Below are positions 1 through 8,708 of a stretch of 64,000 nucleotides of DNA, one piece after another. Source of the stretch: Trebonia sp963836195. GTDB taxonomy: Bacteria > Actinomycetota > Actinomycetes > Streptosporangiales > Streptosporangiaceae. Location of the stretch: assembly GCA_963836195.1 (NCBI GenBank), contig CAWIIX010000002.1, positions 558,001 to 622,000 of the forward strand, read 5' to 3'. Numbering within the stretch: position 1 is the first letter of the stretch; each line of letters begins with the position of its first letter. The translations under genes were made by a program, and so were the position numbers. The notes below the pieces were generated by a model that saw only the letters and a list, made by a program, of their open reading frames with translations, had not been told where the DNA came from and searched no databases.

Positions 1-769
1 GGACATCATCGCCGTCGACATCTGCCACGACGTCGACAGTCTGCCCTACCACCTGGCCAGCCCGGACGACCTGAAGGAGACCGCCCGCCTGGTCGAGGCG
101 CTGGACCGCCGGGTGGTCGCGGTGCAGGCCGACGTGCGCGAGCGGGCGCAGCTGGTGGAGGCGATCGACCGCGGCATCGCGGAGCTCGGCAAGCTCGACA
201 TCGTGGTCGCCAACGCCGGCGTCATCGGCCAGAAGAGCGAAAATCCCCTGCAGGCCTGGGCCGACGTGTTCGACACGAACGGGATCGGCATCATCAACGC
301 CGTCCACGCGGCGCTGCCGCACCTGCAGGCGGGCGCCTCGATCATCGCGACCGGCTCCACCGCCGCCTTCATGAACACGCTGCCGATGCAGCAGGTGGGC
401 ACCGACTCCGGCGGGATCGCCTACATGGTGGCCAAGCGCATGGTCTCGAGCTTCATGCACGACCTGGCCCGCGAGCTCGCCCCGCGGCAGATCCGCGCCA
501 ACGTCGTCCACCCCACCAACGTGAACACCGACATGATGCGGGTCGAGCCCATGTTCCGGTCCTTCCGGCCCGACCTGGAGCACCCGACCCTGGAGGACGC
601 GCTGCCGGCCTACAAGGTGCAGCAGGCGATGCCGATCTCGTGGGTCGAGCCGGTCGACATCAGCAACGCGGTGCTGTACCTCGCCTCGGACGAGGCCCGC
701 TACGTGACCGGCGTGCAGCTGCGGGTCGACGCCGGCGGGTACCTCAAGTGGTACGACTACCACGCCTGA
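1..769 (+). CDS. Mycofactocin-type SDR oxidoreductase (5' end outside window)
   Basis: The reading frame is open from the first bases of the window (frame begins at base 2), so the N-terminal Gly-rich NAD motif is upstream and about 255 residues are visible. The visible start has the family's long insert after the beta2 Asp (DICHDVDSLPYHLASPDDL), typical of the carveol-dehydrogenase-like SDRs that hold NAD tightly and re-oxidise it through mycofactocin. The NAG motif (VANAGVIG) and the catalytic Tyr-x3-Lys (YMVAK, near base 422) are present, and the C-terminus ends in a normal ITGVQ-like SDR tail (VTGVQLRVDAGG). The likely role is oxidation of an alcohol made by the neighbouring P450. Family is confident; substrate is unknown. 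Confidence 0.9.
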   Translation, partial: DIIAVDICHDVDSLPYHLASPDDLKETARLVEALDRRVVAVQADVRERAQLVEAIDRGIAELGKLDIVVANAGVIGQKSENPLQAWADVFDTNGIGIINAVHAALPHLQAGASIIATGSTAAFMNTLPMQQVGTDSGGIAYMVAKRMVSSFMHDLARELAPRQIRANVVHPTNVNTDMMRVEPMFRSFRPDLEHPTLEDALPAYKVQQAMPISWVEPVDISNAVLYLASDEARYVTGVQLRVDAGGYLKWYDYHA

Positions 770-850
770 CGGAAGCAGGACGGAACCACGGTCAGCCGGG
801 CCCGTTCGACCTGACGAATTTGATCTGAGAAAAGAGAGAGGAAACCCGAC

Positions 851-1045
851 GTGAAGGTGCACGTGGATCCGGAGCGGTGCCAGGGGCACACGCTCTGCGC
901 CATGATCGCCCCCGATCTGTTCACGCTGGACGAGGTCGACGGCCACTCGTCCGCGATCGACGGCGAGGTTCCGGCCGACCTCGAGGCCAAGGCGGCCGAG
1001 GCGATCCGTTCGTGTCCGGAACAAGCAATCTCGGTTATCCCCTAA
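851..1045 (+). CDS. Small P450-type ferredoxin with His in the cluster motif
   Basis: This 64-residue one-cluster ferredoxin has Cys10, Cys16 and Cys55 as cluster ligands. Position 13, where a 4Fe-4S protein has its second Cys, is His (CQGHTLC), so a 3Fe-4S or unusual His-associated cluster is expected, as in other actinobacterial P450 ferredoxins. A purine-rich RBS (gagaggaaa) precedes the ATG. It lies 20 bases upstream of a P450 and is its obvious electron donor. No ferredoxin reductase gene is adjacent. Confidence 0.9.
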   Translation: MKVHVDPERCQGHTLCAMIAPDLFTLDEVDGHSSAIDGEVPADLEAKAAEAIRSCPEQAISVIP

Positions 1046-1065
1046 CCGGGCATGGAGGCACGCGC

Positions 1066-2424
1066 ATGAGCACGGAACCGGTTACCGACGACGAGCGCAA
1101 GCAGAACCGCTACCACTTCGACCGGCACACCCCCGAGTACCGGGAGCAGTTCACCGAGGTCACGGCGGAGATGCTGGACAAGTGCCCGGTCGCGTGGAGC
1201 GACACCTACGGCGGCCACTGGGTCGCCGCCGGGCACCCCGAGGTCTTCGAGCTCGCCCGGTCGGCCGAGTACCTGTCCAACGACCACGACCCCGCCCACG
1301 AGCGGCGCGGCTACAAGGGCATCTCGATCCCGTCCCCCGATGTGGGCTTCCGGGGCGGCTTCCTGGAGATGGACCCGCCCGAGCAGCGGCACTACCGGCA
1401 GCTGCTCAACCCGTACCTGTCGCCGGCCGCGGTCGCCCGGTGGACGCCGCTGGTCGACGAGATCATCCGCGCCAGCCTGAACGAGAAGATCGAGACCGGC
1501 CGGATCGACTTCGTCGACGACCTCGCCAACATCACGCCCGCCGTGCTCACCTTGGGAATGCTCGGGATCCCGCTGAAGAACTGGGACATCTACGTCGAGC
1601 CGATCCACGCCTCGGTGTATACCTCGCCCAACTCGCCCGACATCGCCCGCATCCAGGCCAGCAGGCTCGCCATGCGCGACGACATGATGGGCCAGCTCGC
1701 GGGGATCAGGGCGAATCCCAGGCCCGGGCTCATCGACGCGCTGGCCACGGCCGAGATCAACGGCGCGGTGCCGCCGGACTTCGAGTTGCTGGGGATCATC
1801 GCGCTGCTCATGGGGGGCGGGTTCGACACCACCACCGCGCTGACCGCACGCTCCCTTGAGTGGCTGTCGGAGCACCCAGACCAGCGCGAGCGGCTGTCGG
1901 CCGAGCGGGACACCCTGCTCAACCCGGCCACCGAGGAGTTCCTGCGCTTCTTCACCCCCGCCCCGGGCGACGGGCGCACGATCTCGGCCGACTGCGAGAT
2001 CGCGGGCCAGCAGTTCAAGGAGGGCGAGCGGGTCTGGCTGTCGTGGGCGATGTCCAACCGCGACCCCGAGGTCTTCCCCAACCCGAACGAGGTCGACCTG
2101 GCCCGGACCGGCAACCGGCACCACAGCTTCGGCCTCGGCATCCACCGCTGCATCGGGTCCAACGTCGCCCGCATGGTGTTCAAGCGGATGGTCACCGCGG
2201 TGCTCGACCGGATGCCGGACTACGTCTGCGACCCGGCCGGCGCCGAGCACTACCAGACGATCGGCATCATCCAGGGCATGAAGCACCTGCCCGCCACCTT
2301 CACCCCCGGCCCGAAGATCGGGGACGGGCTGGCCGAGACGATCGCGCGGATGCAGGTCGTGGTCGACGAGCAGCGGCTGGCGGAGCCGGTCACCGTCCGC
2401 AAGGGCGCGGCCGAGATCAAGTAG
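1066..2424 (+). CDS. Cytochrome P450
   Basis: A 452-residue soluble bacterial P450. The I-helix oxygen-binding motif GGGFDTTTAL is near residue 251, the K-helix ExxR is EFLR at 291-294, and the heme loop FGLGIHRCIG carries the ligand Cys362. The start chosen is the ATG at 1066, 20 bases after the ferredoxin stop with a GGAGG-like RBS (catggaggcacgcgc). An in-frame extension back to 877 would overlap the ferredoxin and is rejected. With the ferredoxin and upstream SDR it forms a hydroxylation then alcohol-oxidation unit. It looks like the actinobacterial terpenoid/steroid-type P450s; substrate is not assignable. Confidence 0.93.
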   Translation: MSTEPVTDDERKQNRYHFDRHTPEYREQFTEVTAEMLDKCPVAWSDTYGGHWVAAGHPEVFELARSAEYLSNDHDPAHERRGYKGISIPSPDVGFRGGFLEMDPPEQRHYRQLLNPYLSPAAVARWTPLVDEIIRASLNEKIETGRIDFVDDLANITPAVLTLGMLGIPLKNWDIYVEPIHASVYTSPNSPDIARIQASRLAMRDDMMGQLAGIRANPRPGLIDALATAEINGAVPPDFELLGIIALLMGGGFDTTTALTARSLEWLSEHPDQRERLSAERDTLLNPATEEFLRFFTPAPGDGRTISADCEIAGQQFKEGERVWLSWAMSNRDPEVFPNPNEVDLARTGNRHHSFGLGIHRCIGSNVARMVFKRMVTAVLDRMPDYVCDPAGAEHYQTIGIIQGMKHLPATFTPGPKIGDGLAETIARMQVVVDEQRLAEPVTVRKGAAEIK

Positions 2425-2449
2425 CGGCGCCTTCCGCAGGCGGCAAGAC

Positions 2450-2475
2450 CCCCGACGCGCTCTGGTGCGTCGGGG
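2450..2475 (+). terminator. Rho-independent-type terminator after the P450
   Basis: A perfect 9-bp stem CCCCGACGC / GCGTCGGGG with an 8-base loop is followed by TGTTT. It lies 25 bases after the P450 stop and closes the SDR-ferredoxin-P450 unit. Confidence 0.75.
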
Positions 2476-2608
2476 TGTTTGCCCTACCCTCCTCCGCCCA
2501 GGAAAAAGGCAAAAGTCAAATTCCATTGAGTCGAACGGCCCGTGGCTCCTCCCTATCCGCGCTGCGCGCCTGCCCGCTGGCCGACGTGCCCGCGCTCACC
2601 CGGCACCT

Positions 2609-3079
2609 CTAGGTGAACTGCGCGCCCCGCGATGCCCAGATCTTGGCCTGCTCCATGCCCCAGACGGCGGGCGGGTCGAAGTTGTAGCGCTTGGTCGACT
2701 TGGCCGAGATCCGCCAGCCGTCCGGGGTCCTGACGACGGTGTCGCGGTACACGATGTCCGCCACCGACCCGCCCGGCAGCGGCAGCAGCGCCTTCGACCG
2801 GACCACCACCTCATCCGCCGACACGTCCTCGATGACGTGGTTGACCAGCATGTGCTGGTACGGGTGGGTCAGCACATCGCGGAACTGCCTGACGATCTCC
2901 GCCCGCCCGACGATGGGGGCGAGCCCGCGCGGCGGCTGGGCGGAAAGATCGCGGAAGTCGACCACTGCGTCCTCGGTGAACACCTGGTCGAAGCGGTCCC
3001 ATTCGCGGTCGTCGACCAGGAAGCCGTAGAGAACGACGACGGCCTGGATCGCGAGGGTGTCCTCGGCGCAGCGCTGCAT
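2609..3079 (-). CDS. SnoaL-like / NTF2-fold polyketide-cyclase-type protein
   Basis: A 156-residue protein with the SnoaL_4-type pattern: an N-terminal helix pair (LYGFLVDDREWDRFDQVF), then EDAVVDF, a central ISRFRD-like segment (IVRQFRDVL), and a C-terminal strand DGWRISAKS. The NTF2 fold is a small cone-shaped pocket found in isomerases, dehydratases and cyclases. The start taken is the internal ATG at 3079. A longer frame from 3154 adds 25 residues of low-complexity sequence that the family lacks. It is divergent from the amidohydrolase gene and probably acts on an intermediate of the same pathway. Confidence 0.82.
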   Translation of the reverse strand: MQRCAEDTLAIQAVVVLYGFLVDDREWDRFDQVFTEDAVVDFRDLSAQPPRGLAPIVGRAEIVRQFRDVLTHPYQHMLVNHVIEDVSADEVVVRSKALLPLPGGSVADIVYRDTVVRTPDGWRISAKSTKRYNFDPPAVWGMEQAKIWASRGAQFT

Positions 3080-3156
3080 TGGCTCATTGTCCGCTCGGGC
3101 GGGCCGGGTTGGCGACACTGCCGTTCCGCTCAGCGGTGCGCGCTCGGTTTGCACCG

Positions 3157-3185
3157 TTGACCGTGATCGGGCCGGTCTCTATGTT
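3157..3185 (+). promoter_or_regulatory. Probable sigma-70-type promoter for the amidohydrolase
   Basis: TTGACC (3157-3162) and TATGTT (3180-3185) are separated by 17 bases, in a short AT-rich patch about 60 bases before the start at 3245. It is the only such patch in the divergent intergenic region. Confidence 0.45.
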
Positions 3186-3244
3186 TATACATGGAAGCCC
3201 GACTATCTGGTATCCAGGTAAATGCTCAAAGGAGAGGCCTGCCG

Positions 3245-4537
3245 ATGGCCACGTACAAAGAGTTCCTCGTCTCCGGTGACTGCCACATCATCGAGCCGCC
3301 GGACCTGTTCAAGTCCCGGCTCCCGGCCAGCATGCGCGACCGCGCCCTGTGGGAGGAGGAGTTCACCCTCGAGGAGCCGATCGTCCCGGGCGGGCACACC
3401 GAGTTCAGGAAGCTGCACACGATCGGATTCGACGGCTGGACGGTGTCGAAGTACCGCCAGTTCCAGGGCCACGACGGCACCACCCCGGGCTGGATCCCCG
3501 ACGACATCATCGCCGACATGGACATGGAGGGCGTCGACGCCGCCGTCTTCTTCCCCAACCTGGCGCTGTTCGTCCTGTTCACCGACGACCACGAGCTCTC
3601 CATGGCCCACTCGCGGGCGTGGAACGACTGGGTCGCCGAGACCTACCTGGCGTACAAAGACCGGATGCGCCCGGTCGCGTCCATCCCGCTGACCGACATC
3701 CCGGACGCGGTGGCCGAGATCAGGAGGGTGCACAAGCTCGGCCTGCGAGCGCTGATGCTGCCGGAGATCCCCCCGGTGCCGTACTGGTCGCGCGACTACG
3801 AGCCGGTCTGGAACGTCGTCGAGGAACTCGGCCTGCCGATCTTCATTCACGTCGCCACCGGCGGGGTGATGGTCAAGGAAGACGCGTCAAGGACCGGCAG
3901 CACGGTCAAGGGCATGATGACCGCCATGAACATGGGCAAGGGCCAGCTGACCGACGACATGGTGGCCGGCCGCACGATGGGCGGCGGCAACACCGCCGCC
4001 GCCAGCCCGTCCAAGATCATGGCCGACCTGATCGGCGGCGGCGTTCCCGAGCGGCACCCGGGCCTGGTGTTCACCCTGGTCGAGTTCGGCGCCAGCTGGC
4101 TGGTGTCGTACATGGCGTTCATGGACAAGTCATGGCGCCGTGGCACCGGCCAGGACCCGAACTGGTGGCTCGGCTTCTGGGAGGACGGCAAGTCGCCCTT
4201 CGACCAGCCCGCCATGGGCCGGCTGTTCAACATCAACGAGAAGTGGCCCTACCCGCTCAGGCCGACCGATTACGTCCGGCGGCAGTTCCACATTCAGTTC
4301 GCCGACGACCCAGTGGCGGTGCAGGCCCGGCACATCACCGGGGTGTCCACGGTGGTCTGGGGCAACGACTACCCGCACGCGGAGGGCACCTTCAACGGCA
4401 CCGACGAGGCCATCGCCGAGAACTTCGACAGCACCGTCTCCGCCGAGGACCGCGCCGCGATCCTCGGCGGCACCCTGGCCAAGGTGGCCGGCTTCGACAC
4501 CAGCAAGAAGCTGGCGGTCGAGCGGCAGCCCGCCTGA
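3245..4537 (+). CDS. Amidohydrolase-2 (metal-dependent hydrolase) family protein
   Basis: A 430-residue amidohydrolase_2 (PF04909-type) TIM-barrel protein. The first metal motif is near the N-terminus (SGDCHIIEP), a barrel His is in FIHVATGG, and the C-terminal metal Asp motif is WGNDYPHAEG. Relatives include decarboxylases of the ACMSD/gamma-resorcylate type and hydrolases in aromatic and terpenoid pathways. The ATG at 3245 has a strong RBS (aaggagagg); the in-frame ATG at 3191 lies in the promoter region and is rejected. A paralogue is encoded at 15914-17084. Confidence 0.88.
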   Translation: MATYKEFLVSGDCHIIEPPDLFKSRLPASMRDRALWEEEFTLEEPIVPGGHTEFRKLHTIGFDGWTVSKYRQFQGHDGTTPGWIPDDIIADMDMEGVDAAVFFPNLALFVLFTDDHELSMAHSRAWNDWVAETYLAYKDRMRPVASIPLTDIPDAVAEIRRVHKLGLRALMLPEIPPVPYWSRDYEPVWNVVEELGLPIFIHVATGGVMVKEDASRTGSTVKGMMTAMNMGKGQLTDDMVAGRTMGGGNTAAASPSKIMADLIGGGVPERHPGLVFTLVEFGASWLVSYMAFMDKSWRRGTGQDPNWWLGFWEDGKSPFDQPAMGRLFNINEKWPYPLRPTDYVRRQFHIQFADDPVAVQARHITGVSTVVWGNDYPHAEGTFNGTDEAIAENFDSTVSAEDRAAILGGTLAKVAGFDTSKKLAVERQPA

Positions 4538-4545
4538 CCCGGACG

Positions 4546-4578
4546 AGCCGGCCGCCAGCCGATAGGCGCTGGCCGGCT
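4546..4578 (+). terminator. Possible hairpin terminator after the amidohydrolase
   Basis: The 8-bp perfect stem AGCCGGCC / GGCCGGCT is separated by 17 bases that can pair further. It sits directly after the stop at 4537 and has no T-tract. Confidence 0.35.
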
Positions 4579-4606
4579 AGCGGCCCGGTCTGACAGGCTG
4601 ACGGCC

Positions 4607-5547
4607 ATGGCCTTCGAGACTGACGACTACGACGAGTTCGGGATGCTGGCCGACAACGCGGCCGAGGCGGGGCTGACGCTGACCGCGCCGCCCCGCGTCA
4701 CCCGGACCTCGTTCACGTCGCCGACGGGCCGACCGTGTCCGCGATCGCCTGGGGCGACGCCGAGCCCGAGCTGGTGCTGCTGCACGGCGGCGGCCAGAAC
4801 GCGCACACCTGGGACACGGTCGCGCTGGCGCTCGGCCGCCCGCTGCTGGCGGTCGACCTGCCCGGCCACGGGCACTCCGGCCGCCGCCAGGACCGCGACT
4901 ACGGCCCCTGGCGAAACGCCGAGGCGGTCGCCTCGGTGATCGAGCAGGCCGCGCCCGCCGCCCGCGGCGTCGTCGGGATGTCGCTCGGCGGGTCCACCGT
5001 CATCCGGCTGGCGGCCACCCGCCCGGACCTGGTCCGCCGGGCGGTGATCGTCGACGTGACGCCGAACAGCGGCGTCCGCTCGCGCGCGCTCGCGTCGGCC
5101 GATCGCGGCGCTGTCGCCCTGGTCAGCGGGCCGCCGGTGTACGAGTCGTTCGAGGCGATGGCCGCCGCGGCGGTGGCCGCGAGCCCCAACCGCCCCCGGT
5201 CGGCGGTCGAGCGCGGGGTCCGGCACAACGCCCGACGGCTGCCCGACGGGCGCTGGACGTGGCGCTACGACCTGTTCGGCGAGCGCCCGGCGGCCGTCGG
5301 CGACCATACCGGGCTGTGGGCCGACGTGCCCGCGATCACCGTGCCGGTCATGCTGGTGCTCGGCGCCGACTCGCCGTTCACCGGCGAGCAGGACGTGGCC
5401 GAGTTCCGGCGGCTGCTCCCGGCGGCCCGGGTCGAGGTCGTGCCTGACGCCGGGCACGCGATCCAGAGCGACCAGCCGTTGCGACTGACCCGCCTGACCG
5501 AAGACTTCATTTTCTCGGCCGCGACCAGCCAAAACAGGTCTTTATAG
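4607..5547 (+). CDS. Alpha/beta-fold hydrolase (apparent -1 frameshift near 4705)
   Basis: The hydrolase core is open from 4735 (GTG) to 5547, 270 residues. It has an oxyanion-type HGGGQNAHTW, the nucleophile elbow VGMSLGG (Ser), an acid strand VLGADSPF and the catalytic His in DAGHAI. The frame continues upstream (VHVADGPT) without a start. A second frame opens at an ATG at 4607 with a family-like N-terminus (MAFETDDYDEFGMLADNA). Joining the two needs one base to be added around 4703-4712 and gives a normal-length protein of about 312 residues. Either the sequence has lost a base or the gene starts at the internal GTG. The product would hydrolyse an ester or C-C bond in the pathway. Confidence 0.8.
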
Positions 5548-5558
5548 CTAAAACAGGT
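5531..5558. promoter_or_regulatory. Pair of AAAACAGGT direct repeats
   Basis: AAAACAGGT occurs at 5531-5539 and again at 5550-5558 (19-base period, two helical turns) in an AT-rich patch before the aldehyde dehydrogenase operon starting at 5632. The first copy lies inside the last codons of the hydrolase. The spacing suits a dimeric regulator. Confidence 0.35.
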
Positions 5559-5631
5559 AGTTATGTAAGATGATGGAATCGGAGCGCCGGGCCGGTAACC
5601 GCGGCTCGCCACCCAGCGCGAGGGAGCGTTC

Positions 5632-7140
5632 ATGACCACCACCGAGGCTGACAGCGGGACCGGCGGGACCGGCGTGCTGGCAGGCGAGGACCGGCTGCTG
5701 ATCGACGGCGAGCTGGCCGGCGCGGCCGGCGGCGCCACCTTCGACGTGATCAACCCGGCCACCGAGGAAGTGGCCGGAGTGGCGGCGGACGGCGCCCCGG
5801 CCGACTTCGACCGGGCGATCGCCGCCGCCCGCCGCGCGTTCGACGCGAACGCCGGGAACTGGCGCGATGACGTCGAGTTCCGCGCGCACTGCGTGACCCA
5901 GCTCAGGGACGGCCTCGTTCGCGCCCAGGAGCGGCTGCGCCGCATCCTCGTCACCGAGATCGGCACGCCGGTCGCCATGACCTACGGCATCCAGCTCGCG
6001 TTCCCGATCGAGGAGGCCGGCTACTGGCCGGATTACGCCCGCAACTTCGCGTTCCTGCGCGACGCGGGCACCCACTCGGGCCTGGGCCGCACGTTCCGGC
6101 AGCAGCTGCAGTACATCCCGGTCGGGGTGGTCGCGGCCATCACCCCGTGGAACGCCCCGCTCTACCTCAACGTCGCCGAGAGCGTGCCCGCGCTGCTGGC
6201 GGGGAACGCGGTGATACTCAAGCCGGCCCAGCTCACGCCTTGGGCCGGGCTCGAGCTCGGCCGCATCGCGGCCGAGGAGACCGACCTCCCGCCCGGCATC
6301 TTCCAGGTCGTCGTGTCCAACGACAACGACGTGGCCTCGGTGCTGACCTCTGACCCGCGGGTCGACATGGTCACCTTCACCGGCTCGACCGCCGTCGGCC
6401 GCAAGATCCTCGCCGCGGCCGCCCCCACGGTGAAGAAGACGGTGATGGAACTGGGCGGCAAGTCCACCCACATCGTGCTAGACGACGCCGACCTGGCAGC
6501 GGTGCTCCCGCTCGCGGCCGGCGGCGTGTGCACGATGTCCGGTCAGGGGTGCACGCTCGCCACCCGGATCCTGCTGCCGCGGGCGAAGATGGCCGAGGGT
6601 CTGGCCATCATGCGGGCGACCATGGAGCACTTCCCCTACGGCGACCCGTGGGACATGAAGAACTACTCCGGGCCCGCGATCAGCGCTGCCCAGCGGGCCA
6701 AGGTGCTCGGCCTGATCGAGGGCGCGGTCGCGGCCGGGGCCACCCTGATCACCGGCGGCGGCAAGCCGGCCCACCTGCCGACCGGGTACTACATCGAGCC
6801 GACGCTGCTGTCCGACGTCGACCCGCGCTCCGCGATCGGCCAGGAGGAAACCTTCGGCCCCGTCGTCACCGTGACCCCCTACGACACCGAGGAAGAGGCG
6901 GTCGCGATCGCCAACGACACCATCTACGGTCTGGCCGGCCAGGTGTCGAGCGGCGACGACGACCACGCGCTGGCGGTGGCGCTCAAGATCAGGACCGGCA
7001 CCATCGGCGCCAACGTCGGCGGCACGTTCAGCCTCACCAGCCCGCTCGGGGGCGTGCGCCAAAGCGGTCTCGGCCGCCGCTACGGCGACGCCGGCTTCGA
7101 GGAATACCTCGAGGTCAAGGCCATCGGCAGGCCGGCCTGA
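5632..7140 (+). CDS. Aldehyde dehydrogenase family protein
   Basis: A 502-residue NAD(P)-dependent aldehyde dehydrogenase of normal length. The cofactor-binding motif is FTGSTAVGR, the general base is Glu273 in MELGGKS, and the nucleophile is Cys307 in SGQGCTLA. The tail is normal (GVRQSGLGRRYG). The ATG at 5632 follows a gcgagggag RBS. The downstream CoA ligase starts on its stop codon (TGATG), so aldehyde oxidation and CoA activation are translationally coupled: alcohol, aldehyde, acid, acyl-CoA. Confidence 0.93.
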   Translation: MTTTEADSGTGGTGVLAGEDRLLIDGELAGAAGGATFDVINPATEEVAGVAADGAPADFDRAIAAARRAFDANAGNWRDDVEFRAHCVTQLRDGLVRAQERLRRILVTEIGTPVAMTYGIQLAFPIEEAGYWPDYARNFAFLRDAGTHSGLGRTFRQQLQYIPVGVVAAITPWNAPLYLNVAESVPALLAGNAVILKPAQLTPWAGLELGRIAAEETDLPPGIFQVVVSNDNDVASVLTSDPRVDMVTFTGSTAVGRKILAAAAPTVKKTVMELGGKSTHIVLDDADLAAVLPLAAGGVCTMSGQGCTLATRILLPRAKMAEGLAIMRATMEHFPYGDPWDMKNYSGPAISAAQRAKVLGLIEGAVAAGATLITGGGKPAHLPTGYYIEPTLLSDVDPRSAIGQEETFGPVVTVTPYDTEEEAVAIANDTIYGLAGQVSSGDDDHALAVALKIRTGTIGANVGGTFSLTSPLGGVRQSGLGRRYGDAGFEEYLEVKAIGRPA

Positions 7141-8708
7141 TGGCGGATCAGCCCGCCTTGCTGCGGCCGGACGACCACGCCGACCGCGCGCCCGACAGCA
7201 TCGCCGTCGTCGCGGCGACCACCGGCCAGCGGATCTCCTACCGGACCATGGTCGACCAGTCCAAGCGGCTGGCGAACGTGCTCAGGGAGCGCGGGCTCCG
7301 GCCCGGGGATCACGTCGCGATCTTCATGACCAACGTGCCCGAATACTTCGAGGTGGTGTGGGCGGCCCGGCGCGCGGGCTACTTCTACACCGCGATCAGC
7401 TGGCACCTCACCCCGGGCGAGGTGCGCTACCTGCTGGAGAATTCGCAGTCCAAGGCGCTGATCGTCTCGGCCGACCTGGCCGACGTGGCCGAGCAGGCCA
7501 TCGGCGACCGGCCCGAGCCGGGCCTGCGGCTGCTCCTCGGGCCGCAGCGCCCCGGCTGGGACGACTACGCCGCCACGGTGGCGAAGGCGGAGACGGTGCC
7601 GCTCGGCCCCGAGCTCGAGGGGCAGGCGATGCTCTACTCCTCCGGCACCACCGGCCGGCCGAAGGGGATCGTGCACACCACGATCGACGCCGGGCGCCGG
7701 TTCGGCGACGTGGCCGGTGACATCCTCTGGGTCAACCGCTACGGGCTCGACCCGTCCACCGTGACCCTGAACGTGGGCCCGCTCTATCACGCCGCGCCGC
7801 TGGTGTCGGCCATGGCCACCCACCGGCACGGCGGCACGGTGGTCCTTCTCCCGAAGTTCGACGCGGAACAGACGCTGCACGCGATCGACCATCACCGGGT
7901 GACCTACGCCCAGTTCGTCCCCACGATGTTCATCCGCCTGCTGCGCCTGCCCGAGGCCGTCCGTCGGCGCTACGACGTCAGCAGCCTGCGCACCGTCGCG
8001 CACAGCGCCGCGCCCTGCCCGGTCGAGGTCAAGCGGCAGATGATCGACTGGTTCGGCCCGGTCATCTACGAGTACTACTCCGCCACCGAGGCGGCCGGGC
8101 ACGTGTCGATCGGCTCGCAGGAGTGGCTTGAGCATCCCGGCTCGGTCGGCCGGGTGGCGCCCGGCTCGGTTGCGATCACCGACGAGTCGGGGCGGGAACT
8201 GTCGGCCGGCCAGGACGGCACCATCTGGTTCACCCGGCCCGCCAACAAGTTCTCGTACCATAACGACCCAGAGAAATCCGCCTCGATGTTCAACGACCGG
8301 GGCTGGGCGCGGATGGGCGACCTCGGCCACCTCGACGAGGACGGGTACCTGTTCATCACCGGCCGCTCCGACCACACGATCATCTCCGGCGGCGTCAACA
8401 TCTACCCCCGGGAGATCGAGGACCTGCTGATCGCGCACCCCGCCGTCGACGACGTCGCGGTGATCGGGGTCCCCGACGACGAGTACGGTGAGTCGGTCAT
8501 GGCGGTCGTCACCGTCCGCGACGGCTACGCCGACGGGACTCGCGGGGCCGCGCTCGAGCGGGACATCATCGACTGGACCCGGGCCCGCCTCGCGCACTAC
8601 AAGTGCCCCAAGTCCGTCACCTTCGTCGACACCCTGCCGCGCTCGGTGGCCGGCAAGATGATGAAGCACCGGCTGATCGAGCAGCTGAAGCAGGAGCCAT
8701 GCACCTAA
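7140..8708 (+). CDS. Class I adenylate-forming acyl-CoA synthetase
   Basis: A 522-residue ANL-superfamily ligase. The P-loop-like A3 motif is MLYSSGTTGRPKG, A5 is YYSATEAAG, A7/A8 are MGDLGHLDEDGYLFITGR and GGVNIYPREIE, and the catalytic A10 lysine is Lys506 (SVAGKMMKH). It activates a carboxylate as acyl-AMP and then acyl-CoA in the cytoplasm. Its start overlaps the aldehyde dehydrogenase stop (TGATG). A closely similar ligase follows with a 10-base overlap. Confidence 0.93.
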   Translation: MADQPALLRPDDHADRAPDSIAVVAATTGQRISYRTMVDQSKRLANVLRERGLRPGDHVAIFMTNVPEYFEVVWAARRAGYFYTAISWHLTPGEVRYLLENSQSKALIVSADLADVAEQAIGDRPEPGLRLLLGPQRPGWDDYAATVAKAETVPLGPELEGQAMLYSSGTTGRPKGIVHTTIDAGRRFGDVAGDILWVNRYGLDPSTVTLNVGPLYHAAPLVSAMATHRHGGTVVLLPKFDAEQTLHAIDHHRVTYAQFVPTMFIRLLRLPEAVRRRYDVSSLRTVAHSAAPCPVEVKRQMIDWFGPVIYEYYSATEAAGHVSIGSQEWLEHPGSVGRVAPGSVAITDESGRELSAGQDGTIWFTRPANKFSYHNDPEKSASMFNDRGWARMGDLGHLDEDGYLFITGRSDHTIISGGVNIYPREIEDLLIAHPAVDDVAVIGVPDDEYGESVMAVVTVRDGYADGTRGAALERDIIDWTRARLAHYKCPKSVTFVDTLPRSVAGKMMKHRLIEQLKQEPCT

